A stretch of 64,000 nucleotides of DNA from Rothia amarae (lineage in GTDB: Bacteria; Actinomycetota; Actinomycetes; Actinomycetales; Micrococcaceae): assembly GCF_014705945.2 (NCBI RefSeq), contig NZ_CP061538.1, forward strand, positions 558,001-622,000. Reading direction: 5' to 3'. Position 1 is the first letter of the stretch; each line of letters opens with the position of its first letter. Below, piece after piece: positions 8,015 through 16,364 of this stretch. A program made the translations under genes and the position numbers. Under the pieces are notes generated by a model. The model was not told the DNA's origin. It saw only the letters and a program-made list of their open reading frames with translations, and made no database searches.

Positions 8015-9211
8015 CTACTTCCCTGCGGCAACGGCAAGCAGTGCGGCAAGCTTTTTACGGTCGGGCTTGCCGGTAGAGAGCTGAGGGAAAGTATCTAGCG
8101 CTTCAAGGTGCTTAGGGCGCTGGGCAGGATCTAGCTGTTCAATGAGAGCGGATATTTCGCCGTCAAACGAACTTGTTTTCTCGCGCACGTTGACTGCTGC
8201 AACCACAGCGGATCCCCATTTAGCATCGGGGATGCCGCACACGAATGCTTCGCGAACCAGGGGATGTTTTTCGAGCTGTTGCACTATGGGGGCGGGAGAG
8301 ACCTTTACCCCACCGGTGATGATGATATCGTCTGATCTACCTTCTACTCGCAGCTGACCGCGAGAGAAGGCGCCGACGTCGTCGGTGCGGTACCAGGGCA
8401 GCCCGGCTGAATCGAAGAAGAAATGTTTTTGAGTTCTGTGCGGGTCGTTCAGGTAGCCGCTACCCACCATATCTCCACCGAGCCAGATACGTCCCGCTGT
8501 ACCCTCGTTTGTTTCTTCTATCCGAATAGAGACGCCGGGGAGGGGTTTGCCGTTGTAAACGCAGCCTCCTGAGGTCTCCGCCGAACCGTAAGTGGTGTAC
8601 ACCTTCAGGTTCTTTTCTTCAGCCTGTTGCAGTAACGCTGCGGACGCGGATGCTCCTCCGAGAAGGATCCCGTCGAAAGACTGAAGAGCTTCTAAGACAG
8701 CAGGTTGGGTTTCGGCGGCTTCCAGCAGTGTATGAAGCTGAGTAGGCACCAAGGAAAGCATCCGTGCGCCACCACTCATCTTTTCAGCCGCTGAAAGAAA
8801 AGACTGCGGGGTGAAATGTTCCCCGCGTGTGATGGAAGAAGCGACGACCGGCGCCGTACCTGCTAGGACTGAGCGGGCAAGCACTTGGGCACCTGCCACA
8901 TAATGCACCGGGAGCGCCAACATCCATTGAGCATGTTGCGTTCCACAAAATTGTTCGGTAGCTCTGCCTGAGGCGGTGAGGGCACGGGAGGAAAGTACCG
9001 TCTTCTTGGGCATCCCTGTTGAGCCGGAGGTAGCGACGACGAGCGCAGCGTCCTCGCTGGGGTGAGCAAGCAACTTCTCAAAGGTGCGGAGCATTCCTGA
9101 GATGTCAGAAGGAATATTTTGCCCCACCGTTATCGCGTGCCGGTGGAGGCCAGCTGGGGCAGAAAAGGGCTGAAGATTCTGCGGGTCAAAAATGGGGTGC
9201 TCTAAAGTCAT
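8015..9211 (-). CDS. menE: o-succinylbenzoate-CoA ligase MenE
   Basis: The 398-residue acyl-adenylating enzyme has the phosphate loop TSGSTGMPKK near residue 62, TTYGSAETSGG near residue 204, YRTDDVG near 273 and the C-terminal GRSDDIIITGGVKVSP hinge. The conserved lysine region near the end is STGKPDRKKL. It is shorter than typical acyl-CoA synthetases, as is usual for actinobacterial MenE. It converts o-succinylbenzoate to its CoA thioester in menaquinone synthesis. The position between menB and menA supports the assignment. Confidence 0.94.
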   Translation of the reverse strand: MTLEHPIFDPQNLQPFSAPAGLHRHAITVGQNIPSDISGMLRTFEKLLAHPSEDAALVVATSGSTGMPKKTVLSSRALTASGRATEQFCGTQHAQWMLALPVHYVAGAQVLARSVLAGTAPVVASSITRGEHFTPQSFLSAAEKMSGGARMLSLVPTQLHTLLEAAETQPAVLEALQSFDGILLGGASASAALLQQAEEKNLKVYTTYGSAETSGGCVYNGKPLPGVSIRIEETNEGTAGRIWLGGDMVGSGYLNDPHRTQKHFFFDSAGLPWYRTDDVGAFSRGQLRVEGRSDDIIITGGVKVSPAPIVQQLEKHPLVREAFVCGIPDAKWGSAVVAAVNVREKTSSFDGEISALIEQLDPAQRPKHLEALDTFPQLSTGKPDRKKLAALLAVAAGK

Positions 9212-9297
9212 GATGCTTCAACTTTATCCTGAAGATAACGAGAAAAAAGAAGTTCTAGTTCCTGGTAGATGACTCTTCGTACGATACTTCGGGCATG

Positions 9298-9394
9298 CTG
9301 CACAGCGAGAGGCAAACTGGCTGGGGCTGGCATGAATCGCATTTGTGAGCGTCAGCGAACCATGCGAGAAGGAATGTTTGCCGACGCTGTGCAG
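9298..9394 (+). repeat. structured ~97-nt element, copy 1 (homologous to 46436-46539)
   Basis: Outer stem CTGCACAGCG (9298-9307) with CGCTGTGCAG (9385-9394); second stem GGCAAAC (9311-9317) with GTTTGCC (9376-9382); inner stem TCGCAT (9337-9342) with ATGCGA (9362-9367). Between stems the conserved strings CTGGCTGGG, CTGGC, TGAGCG, GCGAA and GCGAGA occur in the same order as in the reverse complement of 46436-46539. Hand alignment of the 70-base core gives about 55 matches and one gap. No coding frame is evident. It lies between menE and menB, opposite to their direction. Confidence 0.75.
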
Positions 9395-9453
9395 AATGGC
9401 AGAGACGGGGCGGCCGTCAGTAATTCTTTTTGAATAAGGTCTTCTGCGACAAA

Positions 9454-9483
9454 AAGGGCAACCGAATAATCTCGGTTGCCCTT
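9454..9483 (-). terminator. intrinsic terminator of menB
   Basis: AAGGGCAACCGA pairs with TCGGTTGCCCTT; on the minus strand the hairpin is followed by CTTTTTGTCG. It lies 19 bp beyond the menB stop codon. Confidence 0.85.
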
Positions 9484-9501
9484 CTTTGTATCAGAGAGGT
9501 T

Positions 9502-10455
9502 TTAGAAGTAGTAGGGGTACTGTTCCCACTGCGGATTACGCTTCTGTAAGAAAGCATCGCGACCTTCTACCGCTTCATCGGTCATGTAAGCCATACGCGT
9601 GGCTTCGCCAGCGAAGACCTGCTGACCTACCATGCCGTCGTCTGGCAGGTTGAAGGCGAATTTCAGCATGCGGATGGCCTGCGGTGACTGGCGTGCGATG
9701 TGAGCTGCGTATTCCAGCCCTTTCTTTTCAAGGTCCGCATGGGCAACGATCTCGTTGACCGCTCCCATCTCATACATGCGCTGAGCATCGTATTCTTTGG
9801 CTAAGAAGAATATTTCTCGGGCAAACTTCTGTCCCACCTGGCGTGCAAGTAAAGCTGAACCGTAACCGGCGTCGAAAGAACCTACGGTGGCGTCAGTCTG
9901 TTTGAACTTACCAAATTCGGCAGAAGCAATAGTGAGGTCAGCAACCACGTGGAGCGAATGCCCGCCTCCTGCTGCCCACCCTGAAACGAGTGCGATTACC
10001 ACCTTAGGCATGGTGCGAATGAGTCGCTGAACTTCTAGGATGTGGAGACGACCAGCGCGTGCTGGGTCAATCGTCTCCGCGGTCTCACCTTCAGCGTAGT
10101 GGTAGCCATCGCGACCGCGAATTCGCTGATCGCCGCCGGAGCAAAATGCCCAACCACCGTCTTTCGCGGACGGCCCGTTGCCGGTGAGAAGAACCGTGCC
10201 CACGCTGGAGGTCATGCGGGCATGATCAAGTGCGCGGTACAGCTCATCTACGGTGCCGGGGCGGAAGGCATTTCGTACTTCGGGGCGGTCAAAGGCGATA
10301 CGAACGGCTGGCAAATCGCGCAGGATTTCGCCCGATTCGTTGCGTTCTACTTGGCGGTGGTAGGTGATGTCTTGAAAGTCTTCAAAACCTTCCACCACGC
10401 GCCACTGGTTGGGGTCGAAAATGTCAGAAACTTTTTCGGGAAGCTCAATAGTCAT
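9502..10455 (-). CDS. menB: 1,4-dihydroxy-2-naphthoyl-CoA synthase MenB
   Basis: The 317-residue crotonase-fold enzyme closes the second ring of the naphthoquinone by converting OSB-CoA to DHNA-CoA. Visible family segments are FCSGGDQRIRGRDGY near residue 105, SGWAAGGGHSLHVVADLTIA near residue 158, DATVGSFDAGYGSALLARQV near 188, and the C-terminal RNPQWEQYPYYF. The last is very typical of MenB and forms part of the neighbouring subunit's active site. Its own terminator separates it from menE by about 290 bp. Confidence 0.96.
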   Translation of the reverse strand: MTIELPEKVSDIFDPNQWRVVEGFEDFQDITYHRQVERNESGEILRDLPAVRIAFDRPEVRNAFRPGTVDELYRALDHARMTSSVGTVLLTGNGPSAKDGGWAFCSGGDQRIRGRDGYHYAEGETAETIDPARAGRLHILEVQRLIRTMPKVVIALVSGWAAGGGHSLHVVADLTIASAEFGKFKQTDATVGSFDAGYGSALLARQVGQKFAREIFFLAKEYDAQRMYEMGAVNEIVAHADLEKKGLEYAAHIARQSPQAIRMLKFAFNLPDDGMVGQQVFAGEATRMAYMTDEAVEGRDAFLQKRNPQWEQYPYYF

Positions 10456-10469
10456 AGCGACAATTCTAC

Positions 10470-11960
10470 CTACCGAGTTTTTACGGCGTGGACGGCGGCG
10501 TCGAACTCCGCTTCAATCTCGGCATTGGGTTTATAGGTCACCAAGGAAACCACGATGGAAAGAATGAAGTTCACGATAAAACCGGGAACGATTTCATACA
10601 TGGTGGAGTGAAGGGATTCGATATTGCCCCAGATGAAGACGGTGAGAGTTCCAGCTACCAGACCAACGATCGCGCCCCAGTTGGTGAGCTTCTTCCAGTA
10701 GAGGGAGAGCAAAACGATGGGACCAAAAGCCGCACCAAAACCTGCCCAAGCGAAAGAAACGAGTTCGAGGATGGAGCTTTCGGGGTCGCTTGCCAGAAGT
10801 GCAGCAATGAAAGCAATAACCAGTACGCCGATACGTCCGAGCCATAGCCCCTGGGTATCACTAAGTTTTTTCGAGCTGAAGGCCCCATAGATGTCTTCTG
10901 CCAATGCTGAGGAGCAGACGACCAGTTGGGAGGAGAGGGTGGACATGATTGCTGCTAGCACCGCTGCCAGAATGAAGCCCGATATGAAGGGGTGCAAGAG
11001 CAGTTGGGAGAGATCAAGGAAGACCGATTCAGCGTTCTTAGTATCGGTCAGCGTTGCTTCGGGGTGACGGGCGAAGAAAGCAATGCCAATGAGACCTGCA
11101 GAGCAAGCACCGATAACCGTCAGTACCATCCAGCTGATGCCAATGCGACGGGCGGTATTGGCGTCGGATACAGAGCGGAGCGCCATAAAGCGGGTAATGA
11201 TGTGAGGCTGACCGAAATATCCCAAGCCCCATGCGGCGGTGGAAATAATGCCTAGGAAGGTGGTTCCTGTAAACAGGGAGAGAGCGTTGGGGTTGACTTC
11301 GCGGATAGTATCTACGGCACCAGTGGGTCCGCCCACATAGAAGAGCGCCATGATGGGCAGAATGATAAGAGCCGCCAACATGAGAAATCCCTGCACCATA
11401 TCGGTGTAAGAAGCTCCGAGGAATCCGCCGAAAACGGTGTAGAGCAAGGTGACGCCCGCGATGAGCAACATACCCCAGATGTAAGGAAGACCGAACGTTG
11501 ACTGGAAAAAGACGCCGCCGGCTACCATGCCCGAGGAGGCGTAGAAGGTGAAGAAAACTAGGGTAATCAGTGATGTGAGGATACGCAGAATCTTGGTGTT
11601 ATCCCGTAGGCGGTTGTGAAAGAAGACGGGAACGGTAGACGAGTTGTGGGAGATTTCCGTGTAGCTACGCAAACGGGGTGCCACAATTTTCCAGTTGGTC
11701 CATGCGCCGATGGTCAGGCCAATTGCCATCCATCCTTCGGCTAAACCGGTGATGTAGAGCGCACCGGGCAAACCCATGAGGAGCCAGCCGGACATATCTG
11801 CGGCACCGGCTGAAAGCGCTGCGGTAGTGGGGGAGAGCGAACGCCCGCCCAGGATGTAGTCGTCGAGATTATTATTCTTGGTCTTAGCCCAGAGGCCAAT
11901 GGCAATCATTGCCAGGAAGTAGATAGCGAGAGCGGCTATCTGAAAAGCTTGGTCGCTCAA
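10470..11960 (-). CDS. putP: sodium/proline symporter PutP
   Basis: This 496-residue protein belongs to the sodium:solute symporter family and has about 13 predicted membrane helices. Segments such as DDYILGGRSLSPTTAALSAG near residue 32, ADMSGWLLMGLPGALY near 53 and a central helix GGFLGASYTDMVQGFLM near 180 are characteristic of PutP-type proline carriers. It imports proline with sodium, as a nutrient or osmoprotectant. It lies 14 bp upstream of menB on the same strand, so some readthrough into menB is possible. Proline specificity is inferred from family resemblance. Confidence 0.88.
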   Translation of the reverse strand: MSDQAFQIAALAIYFLAMIAIGLWAKTKNNNLDDYILGGRSLSPTTAALSAGAADMSGWLLMGLPGALYITGLAEGWMAIGLTIGAWTNWKIVAPRLRSYTEISHNSSTVPVFFHNRLRDNTKILRILTSLITLVFFTFYASSGMVAGGVFFQSTFGLPYIWGMLLIAGVTLLYTVFGGFLGASYTDMVQGFLMLAALIILPIMALFYVGGPTGAVDTIREVNPNALSLFTGTTFLGIISTAAWGLGYFGQPHIITRFMALRSVSDANTARRIGISWMVLTVIGACSAGLIGIAFFARHPEATLTDTKNAESVFLDLSQLLLHPFISGFILAAVLAAIMSTLSSQLVVCSSALAEDIYGAFSSKKLSDTQGLWLGRIGVLVIAFIAALLASDPESSILELVSFAWAGFGAAFGPIVLLSLYWKKLTNWGAIVGLVAGTLTVFIWGNIESLHSTMYEIVPGFIVNFILSIVVSLVTYKPNAEIEAEFDAAVHAVKTR

Positions 11961-12062
11961 AAGAACCCCTTATAGCGATATAGCGGAAGGAAATGTGATG
12001 TTCGTAATAATAGCTGTTGAGCTAAGTTACAATCAAAATTCTGATGAACGGCTCGAAAACTA

Positions 12063-12087
12063 TTTGCATAAGAATAACTTATGCAAA
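12063..12087 (-). terminator. AT-rich hairpin downstream of the EamA-family gene
   Basis: TTTGCATAAG pairs with CTTATGCAAA around AATAA. It lies 8 bp past the stop of the minus-strand permease and is followed on that strand by TAGTTTTCG. The stem has few G-C pairs, so terminator function is only moderately supported. Confidence 0.45.
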
Positions 12088-12094
12088 CAGTTAA

Positions 12095-13078
12095 CTATTT
12101 CTTGATGTCAGGGGGAGAGATTTGAGGAAACTGCCCCGTTTTAGTGGAGACGATGGCATCTAGCATCGCAGTGTTCGTATTGAGTTTGATTGCAGACCGG
12201 TTGGTTTGCCAGACCAGGACGGCGCCTGAGACAGCAATGAGCAAAATACCCAGGTAAGACCAGAGCGGCAAGACTTCTCCGAGAAGAATCAGCCCAATCA
12301 GCGCACCGTTGACCGGATCTAGGCTAAAGAGCACTCCAATGACTGCCGCTGACGTGAGGCGACCGGCAAGCGCATCGGCTGAGTAAGCAAAGGCAATGCC
12401 TAAAAGTCCCCCGGCAAATACTCGCATCCAGGCGTCGGTGTCTAAATGCGGAATGGCAGGTATGGAAAAAGGGGCAAAAATAAGGGACGCGCAGCAGATG
12501 GAGAGCGTGAGACCTTTGAGCCCTGCAACGGCGGGGGAACCATTGCCCATGCGTGCAGAGAGAAGGGTGTAGCCTGCCATGGACACTGCGCTGAGCGCTG
12601 CATAGAGATAGCCCACGGCATGTGATAGCTCAAAAGTGGGTCCGGCAATAAGAATGACTCCTACCAGGGCGCCGATGGAGAGCAAGCCATCGCGTAATCG
12701 TCGAACACCCAAGAGGGATACTCCGAAGGCACCCAGATATTCAATGGTGACGACAATTCCCAGCGGCAGATATTTAATAGCCTGAAAGTAGCCGGTGGTC
12801 ATCAGACAGACAACTACCGAGTAAATCAGTACCTGGGGCCAGTCCGTTTTTTTGAGCGCTAGAGGGTTGGGGTGTACCAGCAATGCAAGGATGAGGGCTG
12901 CAGCCCCCATGCGTAATCCGGCAACGGACAGGGGGGAAAAATCGGTGTAAAGGTGGGACAGCAATGCGGTGGAGCTTTGAATGGCTAAAGATCCCAGAAC
13001 TACTAGGATAAATGCCGCAGTACCTCGATGATGAGCCGGGATGGTCTGTGCGAAACTCGCAATGCTGAACTTAGCCAC
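12095..13078 (-). CDS. EamA/RhtA-type drug/metabolite transporter
   Basis: The 327-residue protein has ten predicted membrane helices in two homologous halves, the layout of the drug/metabolite transporter superfamily. Features such as LRMGAAALILALLVHP near residue 56, YLPLGIVVTIEYLGAFGVSL in the middle, and LDPVNGALIGLILLGE in the second half resemble the RhtA (threonine/homoserine exporter) subfamily. Export of an amino acid or similar small molecule is likely, but the substrate is not determinable. Its start overlaps the end of the gluQ gene by 8 bp, so the two are translationally coupled. Confidence 0.85.
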   Translation of the reverse strand: MAKFSIASFAQTIPAHHRGTAAFILVVLGSLAIQSSTALLSHLYTDFSPLSVAGLRMGAAALILALLVHPNPLALKKTDWPQVLIYSVVVCLMTTGYFQAIKYLPLGIVVTIEYLGAFGVSLLGVRRLRDGLLSIGALVGVILIAGPTFELSHAVGYLYAALSAVSMAGYTLLSARMGNGSPAVAGLKGLTLSICCASLIFAPFSIPAIPHLDTDAWMRVFAGGLLGIAFAYSADALAGRLTSAAVIGVLFSLDPVNGALIGLILLGEVLPLWSYLGILLIAVSGAVLVWQTNRSAIKLNTNTAMLDAIVSTKTGQFPQISPPDIKK

Positions 13079-14060
13079 CTATAGTTACTCCTTTCAAAAT
13101 TTCATCCTGAACAGTCCAGGGGGTATTGCTGGGCTGTGAATCTTGATAGACATCGAGCATTTCTGCCGCCGATGAGGGAAAACGCGCTGTGCCGTCGCTT
13201 TCGATGTTTTTTAGGGGAAATGAAGCAGCAATCAGTGCGAGAACTTCAGCATCTTTTACTCCCCGGTCTCGTATCTCAGCAAGGGTGACCGCTCCATCAC
13301 GTTTAGCGAGCCGGTCCCCTTTTCCATTCAGAGCCAAAGGCACATGACGGTACCTGGGGGCAGGAAAACCTAAGAGATTAGCCAAGTATGCTTGGCGCGG
13401 CGTAGAAGACAAAAGGTCGTCTCCGCGAACTATCTGGGTAACACCTTGATATCGGTCATCAAGTACTGAAGCCAGATTGTACGCTGCCGTCCCATCATTT
13501 CTCAGCAATACAAAATCATCGACGTCCGAAGTAAATTCACCGGCGATATCATCCACCACAGTAAATTCGCGCATCTGCGCTCTCAAACGTATCGCACCGG
13601 GGCGGTCTTGACGACGCCGCGAACGCTCGTCCTCACTGAGATTACGGCAGGTGCCAGGATACGCCCCGGGCGCCGCATGAGGAGCACTGGTTGCCGACTG
13701 AATTTCTTTGCGCGTGCAAAAACACTCGTAGGTAAGCCCTTGAGCGGTTAGCTCCTTAACCACCTGTTGATAAGCAGCAATGCGAGTGCTTTGGTACAGC
13801 ACCTCGCCGTCCCAATCAATTCCCAACGCCTGCAAATCTGCTAGCTGACGCTCGGCGGCTCCCTTTTTCACCCGATCTAAATCTTCCACCCGCATGACGA
13901 ACTTTCCTTCTGAACTGCGAGCCTCTAGCCACGCCCACAACGCCGTGCGCAAATTACCCAGGTGTAAATCCCCCGAAGGCGAGGGAGCATAGCGACCAAC
14001 GACCGGCGCATCGGAGGGAAACTGGTGGGCAACACTGGAAGAAATAATCACTCTTTCCAT
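13071..14060 (-). CDS. gluQ: glutamyl-Q tRNA(Asp) synthetase GluQ
   Basis: A paralogue of the catalytic half of glutamyl-tRNA synthetase that lacks the anticodon-binding domain. The HIGH-like motif is GRYAPSPSGDLHLGNLRTAL, the zinc-site cysteines are in YECFCTRKEI and YPGTC, and the KMSKS-like motif is RLAKRDGAVTL. The enzyme glutamylates queuosine in tRNA-Asp. The frame extends upstream to 14126, but homologues start shortly before GRYAPSPSG, so the ATG at 14060 is chosen; no strong ribosome binding site is visible. No queuosine synthesis gene is present in the window. Confidence 0.9.
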   Translation of the reverse strand: MERVIISSSVAHQFPSDAPVVGRYAPSPSGDLHLGNLRTALWAWLEARSSEGKFVMRVEDLDRVKKGAAERQLADLQALGIDWDGEVLYQSTRIAAYQQVVKELTAQGLTYECFCTRKEIQSATSAPHAAPGAYPGTCRNLSEDERSRRRQDRPGAIRLRAQMREFTVVDDIAGEFTSDVDDFVLLRNDGTAAYNLASVLDDRYQGVTQIVRGDDLLSSTPRQAYLANLLGFPAPRYRHVPLALNGKGDRLAKRDGAVTLAEIRDRGVKDAEVLALIAASFPLKNIESDGTARFPSSAAEMLDVYQDSQPSNTPWTVQDEILKGVTIGG

Positions 14061-14183
14061 GGTAGGGGACGGCGGCAAAAACGTCAGATGAACGGCGAAA
14101 ATACGGTGTGAAACGTAACGCAACACTCTCTCAATACTTGAAATATAGGGTGGAATGGCTGAACTTCCAGTACCTTTATATAT

Positions 14184-15098
14184 ATGGCACGAACAATCGA
14201 AATTTCAGACGGCGTCTATCTGATTAGTACGGATAACTATCGTTTGAATACTGGGCTTATTGTGGGCGCAGACAAAGCTATGGTCGTAGACACCGGCGCC
14301 GGTCCTAGACAGGGCGCTGAAGTTCTACGCGCCGTTCGTCGAATTACCGAGCTTCCTCTGACTGTAGTTACTACTCACGCTCACTTTGACCGCTTTATGG
14401 GTCATGCTGTCTTTGAAGCAGACGGCACCACCGAATTCTGGGCACACCCTCGCGCCGCTCGAGCTATTGAGCTTTATGGCGATCAGCAACGTTCGTATGT
14501 GGAAGTTCTTGAACCTGAGATGGCTCATGCTCAGGGTCCTAACACCCACCTCGTCATTCCGCACCGTTTACTTCCGGGAGACGGCACCCGCGCGTCGTTT
14601 ACTCGCGTTGAGCTGGGGGAGCGGGCAGTGACCTTGTTCTACCTCGGTCTTGCTCACACAGACTCTGATGTATTGGTGGGAGTCGACGATGTTCTATTCT
14701 GCGGTGATTTAGTGGAACAGGGTTCCGATCCCGCATTTGATGATTCTTACCCCGAATCATGGGTCTCTACTTTGCACGATTTGGCAGGTCTTGATCGCTA
14801 TCGTGTTTTTGTACCGGGTCATGGTGTGCCGGTAGAGCGTAGTTTCATTACCCGCATGGCAGATACGATGCAAGAAGCCATTGATATTATTAAAGCCTCC
14901 ACTCGTACAGGAAACGTCAAACCAGCAACTGCTGCCATGTACAAACTGCCCTACACCGGTGGCTCTACCCGTATTCTTCTAGACCGCTTGGAATGGCTAG
15001 AAAAACAGGAGAAAGAAGGGCAAGGGCTCTCCACTGCACAATTCGATGAGGCACCTACGGGCCTTACCGGGCCAATTACTATTGGGCGCGCGCTCTAA
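14184..15098 (+). CDS. MBL-fold metallo-hydrolase with HxHxDR motif
   Basis: The 304-residue product has the metallo-beta-lactamase fold pattern: THAHFDRFMGH with His65, His67 and Asp69, a third histidine in GLAHTDSDVLV near residue 155, the metal-bridging aspartate in LFCGDLVEQ near 174, and PGHGVPV near 215. The residue after Asp69 is Arg rather than the His of the common HxHxDH hydrolase motif. HxHxDR is seen in some subclass B1 beta-lactamases, but the Cys that those enzymes have in place of the bridging Asp is absent, so beta-lactamase activity is not supported. No signal peptide is visible. Substrate unknown. Confidence 0.82.
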   Translation: MARTIEISDGVYLISTDNYRLNTGLIVGADKAMVVDTGAGPRQGAEVLRAVRRITELPLTVVTTHAHFDRFMGHAVFEADGTTEFWAHPRAARAIELYGDQQRSYVEVLEPEMAHAQGPNTHLVIPHRLLPGDGTRASFTRVELGERAVTLFYLGLAHTDSDVLVGVDDVLFCGDLVEQGSDPAFDDSYPESWVSTLHDLAGLDRYRVFVPGHGVPVERSFITRMADTMQEAIDIIKASTRTGNVKPATAAMYKLPYTGGSTRILLDRLEWLEKQEKEGQGLSTAQFDEAPTGLTGPITIGRAL

Positions 15099-15117
15099 AA
15101 TATAAAACAGGTATATA

Positions 15118-15163
15118 CAGGAAGCGGTAGATAGCGTTGAGTTATCTACCGCTTCCTGTTTTT
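15118..15163. terminator. bidirectional terminator between MBL hydrolase and PAP2 genes
   Basis: CAGGAAGCGGTAGATA pairs with TATCTACCGCTTCCTG (16 bp) around a 9-nt loop, followed by TTTTT on the plus strand. It separates two converging genes. Confidence 0.9.
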
Positions 15164-15188
15164 AATAATCTGAAACTTTGATGTTCTT

Positions 15189-16226
15189 CTAGTAGGTCCA
15201 AATTTTGGTGTAGGCGGAACGCTGTTTGTTGCGCGCTCGCAGGAGACCGATTTGGAGCGAGGTTGTGAAGGCGAGAACTGCGAGAATCATGCAGATAGCT
15301 GCCATCAGCGCGCCTCCGGGGATGGGGTCATAGAAGGTGACTAAGTAAAGGGCTAAGGAGCAGAATCCCAGGAAGAAGCCGCTAATGCTCAGAAGCGGAA
15401 TCAAGATGAGTCCTGTGCGCTGCGTATTGCTGAGATCGAGTTCTTCAGATCGTAGAAAGCGTAGGATTGTCAGCCCAATAACTGTCCAGATGGAAGTCAG
15501 AATGATGGCTGTTATGACGTCGGCTGGGCGGTGCCATCCGTTGATGATGGTGGAAAAACCCGCGGCGAAAGAGATGACTGCTCCGAGGAGCGCGACGGCG
15601 GGGCGCAACTTCTTGGGTGAGGCGATAAAGAGAGCTGCTGCGGCTGCTGCAGCAAAAGTAGTGTGCCCTGAAGGTGCCGAGTTGAGCGCTGCTTCTTGGA
15701 TTCCAAAATTTGGTTTAGAAATAACAAGGTTTTTGAGGACCTGTGCCGAAATGTTCGCGCAGAGGGCAACGCCTAGACCAACGAGTGCAGGTACAAAGCG
15801 GTGTTTCCACAGGAGAACAAAGATAATTCCTACCACTGCCAGCACCCCGGCGATCGCTGGAATCAAATCAAGTAATTGCAGGGTCTGGTTTTGTAAGCCT
15901 AGGAACTGGTATGAGAATTCGTTGAAAGAAATCTCATCGAGCTGCTGACCGACGGGTATTTGGATGTAGAAACCGACTGCCACCAGCAACATGAAACTGA
16001 GCAAGAAGATAGCAAAAATATGTTGCATGAGAGCCCAGAAAGTGGGGCGGGTTCTGCGAATGTTCTTAGGGGAGAGCTGACCTAGGGGGGAGGGGCGTTC
16101 CCCGTTTTCAGGTTCCACTACTGAAACCGGAGCATGGGTACTGTTCTCGATAGTTGTACTCTTCCAGGCGTTTGCCGGTGATGTGGAGAGCTGATTGTTC
16201 GGCTGTTCGCCGGTTCGATGAATCAT
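15189..16226 (-). CDS. PAP2-family membrane phosphatase
   Basis: From ATG 16226 the protein is about 345 residues with several membrane helices. The PAP2/acid phosphatase motifs are APSGHTTFAAA, the catalytic-His segment, and GWHRPADVITA, the third motif. The first motif appears as the weaker NLVISKPNFG. Such enzymes dephosphorylate lipid phosphates such as phosphatidic acid or undecaprenyl diphosphate at the outer face of the membrane. The frame runs 38 codons further up, but that would intrude on the divergent menC leader. The soluble N-terminus of about 70 residues looks disordered. Confidence 0.85.
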   Translation of the reverse strand: MIHRTGEQPNNQLSTSPANAWKSTTIENSTHAPVSVVEPENGERPSPLGQLSPKNIRRTRPTFWALMQHIFAIFLLSFMLLVAVGFYIQIPVGQQLDEISFNEFSYQFLGLQNQTLQLLDLIPAIAGVLAVVGIIFVLLWKHRFVPALVGLGVALCANISAQVLKNLVISKPNFGIQEAALNSAPSGHTTFAAAAAAALFIASPKKLRPAVALLGAVISFAAGFSTIINGWHRPADVITAIILTSIWTVIGLTILRFLRSEELDLSNTQRTGLILIPLLSISGFFLGFCSLALYLVTFYDPIPGGALMAAICMILAVLAFTTSLQIGLLRARNKQRSAYTKIWTY

Positions 16227-16364
16227 GGAACGTCTGAACTGCCTTTCTATCTCGAGCGCAACATTGAAACACGAATTCCTCTGCACAGATATTTTGGCAG
16301 AAAGTCTTGTGCGTTTGCTGAGAGAAATCAGTGTAACCACAGATTTTCTGAGTTTTTGAGGGAG

